A stretch of DNA of 5,159 nucleotides. Origin: an uncultured Sediminicola sp. (lineage in GTDB: Bacteria; Bacteroidota; Bacteroidia; Flavobacteriales; Flavobacteriaceae). Position 1 is the stretch's first letter. Each line of letters opens with the position of its first letter. The stretch spans positions 1 to 5,159 of the forward strand of contig CALHVB010000074.1 in NCBI GenBank assembly GCA_938039345.1. Direction: 5' to 3'. Below are positions 1-5,159 of the stretch, one piece after another. The position numbers were made by a program, and so were the translations under genes. The notes under the pieces were generated by a model. It saw only the letters and a program-made list of their open reading frames with translations. It had not been told where the DNA came from and made no database searches.

Positions 1-1167
1 GTGCAAATTAATAGCAGTTTAATATATGACAAAAATAAAAAACCAATTGCTGCACAAGGTATTATTAGAGATATTACTCAAGAAACAGAAATAAAACACC
101 TGTTATCAGAACAAAAAACACAACTAGATATTATTGTAGAAAACTCACCTTTAAGTATTGTACTAACAGAAAATGGTAAAATTGTAAAAGCAAATCAAAC
201 ATTTATAAAATTAATAGGATACTCAGAAGCCGAACTTAAAAAACTAAGTGTAAAAGATATCTCTGCGCCAGAAGACATAGACGCATCTATAGAATTAATG
301 GATAAGATGAATACTAATCAACTAGATAATTTTACCATTATAAAAAAATATATTAGAAAAGATAAAACGACACTGCTTGCTAAAACTTCTGTAAATGCAT
401 ACAAAAAAGAAAACGGAGAAATTGCCTACCAAATTGCAATGATAGAAGATATTACAGAGCAACGTAATTTAGAACTACAAAAAGAAAAGTTATTAAAAGA
501 ATTAGAATATAGCAATAAAGGATTACAAGAATATGCACACATAGTATCCCATGATCTTAAATCTCCTTTAAGAAGCATTAGTGCTTTGGCTACTTGGCTT
601 AATGAAGATTATAAGGATATATTAGACGATAATGGCAAAACCAACTTAACACTAATGCAAGAAAAGGTAGAAGCCATGGATAAACTAATTGATGGTATTT
701 TAAAATACTCTACCATTAAAAGTGATAATTTAGATAATACCCTAGTAGATGTAAATACGGTTATAGATGATATTACAAGTATTATTTTTATTCCAGACCA
801 TGTAGAAGTAATTATAAAAAATAAGCTCCCTACCATTATGGCCGACAAAACTAAAATACATCAGCTATTTCAGAACTTTATAAGTAACGCAGTAGTACAT
901 ATAAAAAAGGAAAAAGGGATTGTAGAAATAGACTGCGAAGACAAAAAAAAATATTGGCAATTTAGTATTAAAGACAATGGTGTTGGTATTCCGAAAGAAT
1001 ATCATAAAAAAATATTCGAAATTTTTCAATCTATAGGAGAAAACGAACGTTCTACAGGTATTGGATTATCCATTGTTAAAAAAATAGTGCAGTTATATGA
1101 AGGTAATGTATGGCTTAACAGCGAATTAAATATTGGAACTACTTTTTATTTTACATTAAAAAAATAG
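1..1167 (+). CDS. PAS-domain sensor histidine kinase, 5'-truncated by the window edge
   Basis: Sensor kinase that autophosphorylates on histidine and passes phosphate to a receiver domain. The visible 388 residues begin inside a PAS/PAC domain: residues 1-27 are its last strands, ending in the typical 'RDIT'. A complete PAS domain follows at about 39-155, ending 'EDITEQR', then a short helical linker at 155-176. The HisKA H-box has 'SHDLKSPL' with phosphoacceptor His184 (nt 550-552). The HATPase_c domain shows an N-box with Asn296, a G1 box 'DNGVGIP' at 325-331, an F-box around 'IFEIF', and a G2 box 'STGIGLS' at 351-357. The protein ends right after the ATPase domain, so it carries no C-terminal receiver. 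No membrane segment is visible in this part. The GTG at position 1 is very unlikely to be the real start, because it falls inside a PAS fold; more PAS or other sensor domains are expected upstream. The stop is 1 nt before the Hpt gene, which indicates one operon. The signal sensed is unknown. Confidence 0.95.
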   Translation: MQINSSLIYDKNKKPIAAQGIIRDITQETEIKHLLSEQKTQLDIIVENSPLSIVLTENGKIVKANQTFIKLIGYSEAELKKLSVKDISAPEDIDASIELMDKMNTNQLDNFTIIKKYIRKDKTTLLAKTSVNAYKKENGEIAYQIAMIEDITEQRNLELQKEKLLKELEYSNKGLQEYAHIVSHDLKSPLRSISALATWLNEDYKDILDDNGKTNLTLMQEKVEAMDKLIDGILKYSTIKSDNLDNTLVDVNTVIDDITSIIFIPDHVEVIIKNKLPTIMADKTKIHQLFQNFISNAVVHIKKEKGIVEIDCEDKKKYWQFSIKDNGVGIPKEYHKKIFEIFQSIGENERSTGIGLSIVKKIVQLYEGNVWLNSELNIGTTFYFTLKK

Positions 1168-1168
1168 C

Positions 1169-1489
1169 ATGAAAGAAACTCCGAACATAAATTATATAAA
1201 CGAATTAGCTGGAGACGATGAGGCTTTTAAAAAGAAGTTCATTGCTATTATTAAAAAGGAGTTTCCGCAAGAAAAACAAGAGTACATTAGTTATTATACT
1301 AAACGTAATTACATAAATACTGCTGCCGTTGTACATAAGTTAAAACATAAGTTTAATGTTCTTGGGCTACAACAAGGCTATCGGTTAGCAGTAAGTTTTG
1401 AGGAAGAGTTATTAGAAGAAAACACAAATTTACATACTTCGTTTTTAAACGTATTAGAAACAATAGAAGTATACATTAAAGGTTTATAG
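1169..1489 (+). CDS. Hpt (histidine phosphotransfer) domain protein
   Basis: A 106-residue single-domain phosphotransfer protein, cytoplasmic, expected to shuttle phosphate between receiver aspartates in a phosphorelay. The diagnostic segment is 'HKLKHKFNVLGL' at residues 56-67, matching the Hpt pattern His-x-Leu-Lys followed by a small helix turn and Leu-Gly. His56 (nt 1334-1336) is the predicted phosphoacceptor. The rest reads as amphipathic helices, as expected for a four-helix bundle, and the length is normal for a free-standing Hpt. The ATG lies 1 nt after the kinase stop and the stop is 3 nt before the LytTR regulator, so translation is probably coupled and all three proteins work together. 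There is no clear Shine-Dalgarno; the leader is A-rich (the kinase's last codons), which is usual in Bacteroidota. An Hpt needs a receiver as phosphate donor, and none lies between it and the kinase here. Confidence 0.9.
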   Translation: MKETPNINYINELAGDDEAFKKKFIAIIKKEFPQEKQEYISYYTKRNYINTAAVVHKLKHKFNVLGLQQGYRLAVSFEEELLEENTNLHTSFLNVLETIEVYIKGL

Positions 1490-1492
1490 ATT

Positions 1493-2206
1493 ATGAATTG
1501 TATTATTATAGATGATGAGGCTGCAGCAAGAGCAATTGTTGCTCAACTTTGTAGCATTACCCCTAACTTAAATGCTATAGAAGAATTTTCTAGTGCTATA
1601 GAAGCAATTAAATTTTTAAATCAAAATACCGTAGATGTTATCTTTTTAGATATTCATATGCCAATGTTTACGGGTTTCGATTTTATACAAACTTTAAAAA
1701 ATCCTCCTAAAATTGTATTAATTACTTCCGATAAAAATTTTGCCATCGAAGCTTATGAATACGAAGCAATTGTAGACTATTTAGTTAAACCAATTACTAA
1801 AGAAAGATTTGAAAAGTCTGTGCTAAAAATAGAAAATGCGATTGCGAATACTCCTGCAGCTCCTACTAACACCAACGAACAATCCTCTATTAATAACGAA
1901 CTATACATTAATATAGACAGACGCTTAATTAAATTAAAGTTTAATGAAATTTTATTTATAGAAGCTCAGGGCGATTATATTGCTGTAAAAACAGAAACTA
2001 AGGATTATAGAGTACACAATACATTAAAAAAAATAAAAGAAAAACTTCCCGTAAATATTTTTATACAAATACACCGTTCTTATATTATTAACTTTTCTAA
2101 AATTATAGATATAGAAGATAATAGTGTTCTTATAAAGAAAAGTGTAATTCCTATTAGCCGTTCTAATAGACCAGAATTAATGCGTCGTTTAAACTTACTA
2201 AAATAA
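1493..2206 (+). CDS. LytTR-family response regulator (receiver + LytTR DNA-binding domain)
   Basis: A 237-residue response regulator of the LytR/AlgR/AgrA class, a cytoplasmic transcription factor. The receiver domain spans about 1-120, with the acidic pair Asp7/Asp8, phosphoacceptor Asp53 in 'FLDIHMP' (nt 1649-1651), the switch Thr78 in 'LITSD', and Lys99 in 'LVKP'. A polar, Ala/Thr/Asn-rich linker at about 118-135 leads to a LytTR domain at about 137-235, recognisable by 'LFIEAQGDYIAV', 'IQIHRSYIIN' and 'ISRSNRPEL'. Length and layout are typical of the family. It is the last gene of the kinase-Hpt-regulator operon; its ATG follows 3 nt after the Hpt stop, with an AAAGG about 10 nt upstream that may help initiation. 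LytTR proteins bind pairs of direct repeats roughly two helical turns apart. The targets are unknown; the small membrane protein genes downstream and the TPR-barrel gene are the nearest candidates, by position only. Confidence 0.95.
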   Translation: MNCIIIDDEAAARAIVAQLCSITPNLNAIEEFSSAIEAIKFLNQNTVDVIFLDIHMPMFTGFDFIQTLKNPPKIVLITSDKNFAIEAYEYEAIVDYLVKPITKERFEKSVLKIENAIANTPAAPTNTNEQSSINNELYINIDRRLIKLKFNEILFIEAQGDYIAVKTETKDYRVHNTLKKIKEKLPVNIFIQIHRSYIINFSKIIDIEDNSVLIKKSVIPISRSNRPELMRRLNLLK

Positions 2207-2210
2207 AAAT

Positions 2211-2255
2211 GCCTTATTTATGCTTTAAAATAAAAATTGGCTAACTATTTTTTTT
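2211..2255 (+). terminator. weak intrinsic terminator candidate after the LytTR operon
   Basis: Five bases after the regulator stop, GCC-TTATTT (2211-2219) can pair with AAATAA (2228-2233) and, across a 5-nt bulge, GGC (2239-2241). Eight consecutive T residues follow at 2248-2255. The stem is AT-rich and bulged, so it would be weak. It is the only hairpin plus T-tract seen directly after the operon, and its position is right for a terminator. Confidence 0.35.
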
Positions 2256-2331
2256 ATAAATAACATACATCTGTAACATCAATCTTAGTAGTACTATACA
2301 GATAAACGAACAAAATTATCCATTCATCTTT

Positions 2332-2376
2332 TTTACACCATATGCGTTAAACGGTATACTTTACACTTCATCGTTA
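2332..2376. repeat. two-copy imperfect direct repeat, possible operator
   Basis: TTTACAC followed by 6 nt and CGTTA (2332-2349) recurs as TTTACAC followed by 5 nt and CGTTA (2360-2376). Twelve bases match in both parts, with a period of 27-28 bp. The left copy continues into the small inverted repeat CGTT-A-AACG (2345-2353). The pair sits about 55-100 nt upstream of the promoter candidate, where activator or repressor sites are often found. The GTT core recalls LytTR half-sites, but the 27-bp spacing is wider than the 21-23 bp usual for that family, so the binding protein is open. Confidence 0.4.
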
Positions 2377-2429
2377 TCGCGAATTTTTTTATACATTTTA
2401 ACTTTAATTTTTATCGTTTTGTCAATTTT

Positions 2430-2463
2430 TTTGTCTGTAAAGATCATAGTTGCCCCAACTTTG
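2430..2463 (+). promoter_or_regulatory. Bacteroidota-type promoter candidate for the small membrane protein genes
   Basis: TTTG at 2430-2433, the end of a T7-G run, resembles the -33 element. CAACTTTG at 2456-2463 matches the -7 consensus TAnnTTTG except for its first base. The 22-bp spacing is within the range known for these promoters. Transcription would begin near 2470, leaving a leader of about 25 nt before the ATG at 2495. A perfect inverted repeat AGTTG-CCC-CAACT (2448-2460) overlaps the -7 element. The call rests on pattern and position only. Confidence 0.4.
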
Positions 2464-2494
2464 TCATCAAATAAACAACCAAAAAAATATAATT

Positions 2495-2665
2495 ATGAAA
2501 ACATTATCACTAGTTAAAAACATTTATGTAGATGGATTTAAAAACTTAGGAAACTTAATCGTTAAAAATTATTTTAAAGCTTTTGCTTGGTTCAGTTTTA
2601 TTATGTTCTCTATGGTATTGTATGCCTTTATTTATAGAGTAGTTACCGGATTTGCTTTTGATTAA
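2495..2665 (+). CDS. small single-span membrane protein, tandem copy 1
   Basis: A 56-residue protein of unknown function. An N-terminal half rich in Lys (K2, K8, K16, K24, K28) with amphipathic character precedes one hydrophobic, aromatic membrane segment at about 29-47, then Arg48 and a short tail ending 'TGFAFD'. By the positive-inside rule the N-terminus should face the cytoplasm. It resembles small conserved proteins of Flavobacteria, possibly the uncharacterised DUF6747 type; that name is from memory and unverified. I chose the ATG at 2495 although the frame stays open back to an ATG at 2450. The second copy aligns from residue 1 with this start, the A-rich leader just upstream (A7 run at about 2481-2487) fits Bacteroidota initiation, and the promoter candidate would place the 2450 ATG outside the transcript. 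It probably shares a transcript with copy 2, 41 nt downstream. Confidence 0.85.
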   Translation: MKTLSLVKNIYVDGFKNLGNLIVKNYFKAFAWFSFIMFSMVLYAFIYRVVTGFAFD

Positions 2666-2706
2666 TCTTATAATTTTTATTTCAGCAACCTCAAATTAAA
2701 AAAATC

Positions 2707-2877
2707 ATGAAAACATTATCGCTAGTTAAAAACATTTATGTAAAAGGATTTAAAAACCTAGGAAACCTAATCGTTAAAAATTATTTTAAAGCTTTTGCTT
2801 GGTTCAGTTTTATTATGTTTTCTATGGTGTTATATGCCTTTATTTATAGAGTAATTACCGGGTTTGCCTTTGATTAA
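2707..2877 (+). CDS. small single-span membrane protein, tandem copy 2
   Basis: A second 56-residue protein, 54 of 56 residues identical to the preceding gene. The only changes are Asp13 to Lys and Val50 to Ile. At DNA level 11 of 171 positions differ, and eight of the ten changed codons are synonymous, so both copies appear to be real genes under protein-level selection. It has the same layout: Lys-rich N-terminal half, membrane segment at about 29-47, tail 'TGFAFD'. The ATG follows an A-rich leader (A7 run before 'tcATG') similar to that of copy 1. The gap between the copies is 41 nt with no convincing terminator, so co-transcription is likely. Its TAA stop (2875-2877) overlaps the stop of the convergent TPR-barrel gene. 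The gene is short enough to be skipped by automated callers. Function unknown. Confidence 0.85.
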   Translation: MKTLSLVKNIYVKGFKNLGNLIVKNYFKAFAWFSFIMFSMVLYAFIYRVITGFAFD

Positions 2878-2886
2878 TTTTTAATC
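2872..2886. terminator. small hairpin at the convergent gene ends
   Basis: GATTAA-TTT-TTAATC is a perfect 6-bp inverted repeat with a 3-nt loop lying across the overlapping stop codons of the two convergent units. It is AT-rich and followed by an A-rich stretch (2892-2899) on the + strand, which reads as a T-tract before the hairpin on the other strand. It may help stop transcription in both directions, but as an intrinsic terminator it is weak and could be a by-product of AT-rich sequence. Confidence 0.25.
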
Positions 2887-4931
2887 TTCTTATAAAAAAG
2901 TGGTTTCTTAGTTAACAACCATTTTAGTTTAAAACCTATCTCGGTAAACTCAAAGCCCGAAGCTGTTACGGAAGCTATATTACTGTATTTACCATATATA
3001 TTTCCCGAAAAACGTTCCGTAAACTGATGCTGCAAACTTGTTTCAGCTCTAAAAACAGTACTTCTATCATTATTAACTATTTGTTGCGAACCAGCAGCCA
3101 TACTTACTAAATAGTTAGTTTTCTTATTAATTGTTCCTCGAACCTCAGCAAATAGTTCCATTACATTATACTTTTCTGGACTAAAATAAATAGTAGGCAC
3201 TTGTGCTGCAAAACCTATATACTGGTAATTAAAGCCTAATTTCACTATTGGTTTTTTAAACATTGAATAATACAGAGAAGTAAAAAACAAATTTCTTTCA
3301 TTAGCATCGCTCTGCTGTGTGTACATAAATTGTGTATACCACCCCAAATTTATATTTGTTGCCAAATTATAATTAACGCCATAATGATTCATTACAATTT
3401 CTCGTTGTATTAAATCTGCATTAAAATTTTGTACTTCTCTTTGGTATCCTATTTCTAAATGCTGTAACTTAAGTGGTTTTGTTTTTAACCTTAAATCCAA
3501 TACTGGCTGGCTGTAACTCGTAGTATTGTAGCTAGATATATTAATTCCTACAATAGATTTAAAAGTAATTTTAGGTAATATTTTATAGCTAAATCCTCCG
3601 AGTACAATATGTGAATTTGCTTTATTGTTTGTTACCGTATTTTCTGTTGTTCTATATTGATATGAAAAATTAGCACTAAAATTTGTAGCTAATGGAAACT
3701 GTGTAGTAGTTGTGGTATAAAAGGCAATATTATTTCCATTATCAAACGTGTATGCAAAATGCTCTTCTATACTTGGAGTATGCATAAGATTTAACTTCTT
3801 TATAAACGCTAAAGCATCTTTCTGGTTCTTATATATACTTAAAGTATTATAAGCTCCCTTGTACGCCAATTTAGTATTACCATTTGCAAATAATGCATTA
3901 GCTTTTCCTAAATTACCGTCAAAAGAAACACTATCATTCTTTAAAATAGCATCGTAACTTTTAATACTCTCTTTAAAATCTCCCTTATACATACTTAAAG
4001 TAGCTTTTAAACCTAATACCCAATTACGATTTGTATGCTTATGAGATAACTTTGCAATCTGCTGTTCTGCCTTTTTAAATTTTCTATTCCATATTAAAGC
4101 CTGTACATATCGTTCTTGTGAACGTTCTTTTATTTCTCCTTCCTTATTTTTAACCTTATCCATAGATAACATTGCTACATCTAGTGCGTTCTTATCTTTT
4201 TCTGCAATATGATGAGCTAATGCTATTCCGTTTAAAGCAGTAATAGAATCCTCTGGTGTTTTAATTAACCTACTATAAGTTTGTATAGCCTTATCTGTTT
4301 CTTTTTTTATAAGATACAAATTAGCAAGATTCAAAAGAGCTTCTTTATCTTCTGAAAAATCTTTAAATATAGCTATTAATAGCTCTTTTCCTTTTTTATA
4401 ATTTTGCTTATTCACTAGCATATTTGCATAGCCTAATAGTATATATTTTCTAGATATTTTAGCACTTTTATTTACTGTATCTAGAGCAATTGTTTTGTTT
4501 ATTTGCGCTAATGCCTGGGGGTATTCTTTTAAGTTAGACAAAGTATTTGCATAGCCTAAATTTGCCGCAAAATTATCCGAGTTTTCTATTAGCATTTTTT
4601 TATACAATGGCTTAGCCTCCTTATATTTTTTTGCCCAAAGAAAAGACTCGTAATAATTTAATTTTACTTCAAAATCATTTGGATATACTGCAACTAAATT
4701 ATTAAATAATGTATTTGCTTCTAAAGGATTACCACTTAAACCCAATGCTCTCCCATAACAAATATTAGCCGTTTTATTTTTAGGATAATTATCTAAATAA
4801 GACTTAAAAAAAACCTTTGCAGCTTTAAAATCACCTGTTTCTAACAACTGAAAACCTTCTTGCATACTTTGTTGCCCCATAGTAGAGCAACAAACAAAGT
4901 ATAAAATATAAATAATTTTCCTTTTAAACAT
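2874..4931 (-). CDS. TPR-repeat protein with C-terminal outer-membrane beta-barrel (BcsC/PgaA/YaiO-like)
   Basis: A 685-residue exported envelope protein. Residues 1-20 form a signal peptide: Lys/Arg start, hydrophobic core, likely cleavage near 'STMG|QQ'. The Cys pair at 14-15 lacks a proper lipobox. About ten TPR units fill residues 20-370, e.g. 'ALLNLANLYLIKKETDKAIQ' at 198-217. From about 391 to 674 the sequence switches to alternating polar/hydrophobic, aromatic-rich strands typical of a beta-barrel, ending in a strand 'FTEIGFKLKWLL' (662-673). 'YFSPEKY' at 582-588 (nt 3168-3188) resembles the YxSP motif I recall from BcsC-type exopolysaccharide porins. Such proteins use periplasmic TPRs to bind synthesis partners and the barrel to pass polymer through the outer membrane. 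That role is inferred; no polysaccharide synthase is in the window, and a YaiO-like barrel of other function is equally possible. The ATG is the first after an in-frame TAG 15 nt upstream. A 12-residue Lys-rich tail follows the last strand. Confidence 0.88.
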   Translation of the reverse strand: MFKRKIIYILYFVCCSTMGQQSMQEGFQLLETGDFKAAKVFFKSYLDNYPKNKTANICYGRALGLSGNPLEANTLFNNLVAVYPNDFEVKLNYYESFLWAKKYKEAKPLYKKMLIENSDNFAANLGYANTLSNLKEYPQALAQINKTIALDTVNKSAKISRKYILLGYANMLVNKQNYKKGKELLIAIFKDFSEDKEALLNLANLYLIKKETDKAIQTYSRLIKTPEDSITALNGIALAHHIAEKDKNALDVAMLSMDKVKNKEGEIKERSQERYVQALIWNRKFKKAEQQIAKLSHKHTNRNWVLGLKATLSMYKGDFKESIKSYDAILKNDSVSFDGNLGKANALFANGNTKLAYKGAYNTLSIYKNQKDALAFIKKLNLMHTPSIEEHFAYTFDNGNNIAFYTTTTTQFPLATNFSANFSYQYRTTENTVTNNKANSHIVLGGFSYKILPKITFKSIVGINISSYNTTSYSQPVLDLRLKTKPLKLQHLEIGYQREVQNFNADLIQREIVMNHYGVNYNLATNINLGWYTQFMYTQQSDANERNLFFTSLYYSMFKKPIVKLGFNYQYIGFAAQVPTIYFSPEKYNVMELFAEVRGTINKKTNYLVSMAAGSQQIVNNDRSTVFRAETSLQHQFTERFSGNIYGKYSNIASVTASGFEFTEIGFKLKWLLTKKPLFYKKIKN

Positions 4932-5159
4932 AAAGTAAGATTTTAACTACATATTAAAGAACGCTTAAGATGTATTATTATTAGTATTAAGCTTGTTTTT
5001 TAAAATTAGTTAAGCCCTATTTAAATCCACAGTTATTATATTTTCATTCGTCTACAGTAATTGTTTAACTGTCTACAACACCCATTAATAGTTGTCTTTC
5101 CATAGCATATTTGTAATAACAAAGAATCTATATCAATAAAATAAATATTTAATAATGTA
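4932..5159. other. upstream region of the TPR-barrel gene, no gene seen
   Basis: This 228-nt AT-rich stretch shows no ORF, tRNA or rRNA-like segment. Reading leftward, no good TAnnTTTG element was found; the best is TAATTTTA, with one mismatch, about 65-75 nt before the TPR-barrel start, and it lacks a clear partner TTTG. The direct repeat at 5050-5077 is the only structured element I could support. Whatever lies beyond 5159 is unknown. Confidence 0.6.
5050..5077. repeat. GTCTACA direct repeat with 21-bp period
   Basis: GTCTACA at 5050-5056 recurs exactly at 5071-5077, two helical turns apart; a weaker match GTCTTTC lies at 5094-5100. On the minus strand the unit reads TGTAGAC, and one copy runs into ACAGTTAAAC, close to the known AgrA (LytTR) half-site ACAGTTAAG. 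It lies 119-146 bp upstream of the TPR-barrel start. It could be an operator, but a 7-bp repeat in AT-rich DNA may arise by chance. Confidence 0.3.

Larger units (their letters stand above)
2207..2494. other. 288-nt intergenic control region
   Basis: Non-coding stretch between the LytTR regulator and the first small membrane protein gene. I see no ORF with coding character; the only small frames are about ten codons. It holds a terminator candidate at its left end, a two-copy imperfect direct repeat at 2332-2376, and a promoter candidate with an overlapping inverted repeat near its right end. Its length, against 1-3 nt gaps in the operon to the left, marks the start of a separately transcribed unit. 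Confidence 0.7.
2495..2877 (+). repeat. tandem gene duplication (two 171-bp units, about 94% identical)
   Basis: Units 2495-2665 and 2707-2877 align without gaps at 160 of 171 positions; start-to-start distance is 212 bp. Similarity outside the reading frames is limited to an A-run and 'caacc' upstream and 'GATTAAT' at the stop. The duplication is therefore old enough for the flanks to have drifted while the proteins were conserved. No transposase, terminal inverted repeats or target-site duplications are seen, so unequal exchange or replication slippage is more likely than transposition. Confidence 0.9.

Noticed and set aside
1..3. GTG as start codon of the kinase
   Set aside because: The first residues are the end of a PAS/PAC fold, so the gene continues upstream of the window and this GTG reads as an internal Val.
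609..848. Open frame of 79 codons on the minus strand
   Set aside because: It lies wholly inside the histidine kinase gene, opposite its HisKA-to-ATPase region. It is a shadow of a well-supported gene and resembles nothing on its own.
2338..2358. Mirror-like arrangement CATATG ... GTATAC around the CGTTAAACG palindrome
   Set aside because: The symmetry is a mirror, not an inverted repeat, so it offers neither base pairing nor a twofold binding site. Probably coincidence.
2450..2494. Fifteen-codon N-terminal extension of small-protein copy 1
   Set aside because: The tandem copy 2 has no counterpart, the extension looks like leader sequence, and it overlaps the promoter candidate. The ATG at 2495 is preferred.
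2495..2877. Type I toxin-antitoxin locus with tandem small hydrophobic peptides
   Set aside because: The proteins are longer and more polar in their N-terminal half than typical type I toxins, and I could not identify an antisense RNA gene with its own promoter. It stays a possibility but not a supported call.
4886..4893. Cys14-Cys15 of the TPR-barrel protein as a lipoprotein cleavage site
   Set aside because: The residues before the Cys (Tyr-Phe-Val) do not fit the lipobox, and a barrel protein is expected to use signal peptidase I.
5023..5034. ATCCACAG resembling a DnaA box (TTATCCACA), with a similar TTATCCATT at about 2317
   Set aside because: Each has two mismatches, they are isolated, and there is no cluster or replication gene nearby. 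AT-rich DNA gives such matches by chance.

Overview
The window looks like chromosomal DNA of a marine-type Flavobacteriaceae (Bacteroidota). Four things suggest this: the very low GC (by eye about 30%), A-rich translation starts with almost no Shine-Dalgarno sequence, LytTR and Hpt proteins of the kind common in that family, and one promoter candidate that fits the Bacteroidota pattern TTTG ... TAnnTTTG. The genus cannot be fixed from the sequence alone.

Left part (1-2206, + strand): a tightly packed signalling operon. It starts with the 3' part of a PAS-domain sensor histidine kinase whose N-terminus lies outside the window. A stand-alone Hpt phosphotransfer protein follows after 1 nt, and a receiver-LytTR response regulator after another 3 nt. 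Together they form a sensory phosphotransfer set ending in a DNA-binding output protein. No receiver domain that could pass phosphate from kinase to Hpt is visible, so the Hpt either serves a receiver in the unseen N-terminus, serves one encoded elsewhere, or draws phosphate from the LytTR regulator.

Middle part (2207-2877, + strand): a 288-nt intergenic region with a weak terminator candidate, a two-copy repeat TTTACAC(N5-6)CGTTA, and a promoter candidate. It leads into two tandem, nearly identical genes for 56-residue single-span membrane proteins. They differ at 11 of 171 nucleotides but only 2 amino acids, which points to a duplication kept under purifying selection. The second copy is short and easily missed. 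Their function is unknown.

Right part (2874-4931, - strand): one large gene for an exported protein with about ten TPR repeats followed by an outer-membrane beta-barrel, resembling the BcsC/PgaA/YaiO type of exopolysaccharide-export or envelope protein. Its stop codon overlaps that of the second small gene, so the two units converge within 4 nt. The last 228 nt (4932-5159) hold no gene; they are the upstream region of the TPR-barrel gene and contain a GTCTACA direct repeat with a 21-bp period.

The strongest candidate for something undescribed is the tandem small membrane protein pair and its control region. A regulatory link between the LytTR regulator and the downstream units is possible but only inferred from proximity.
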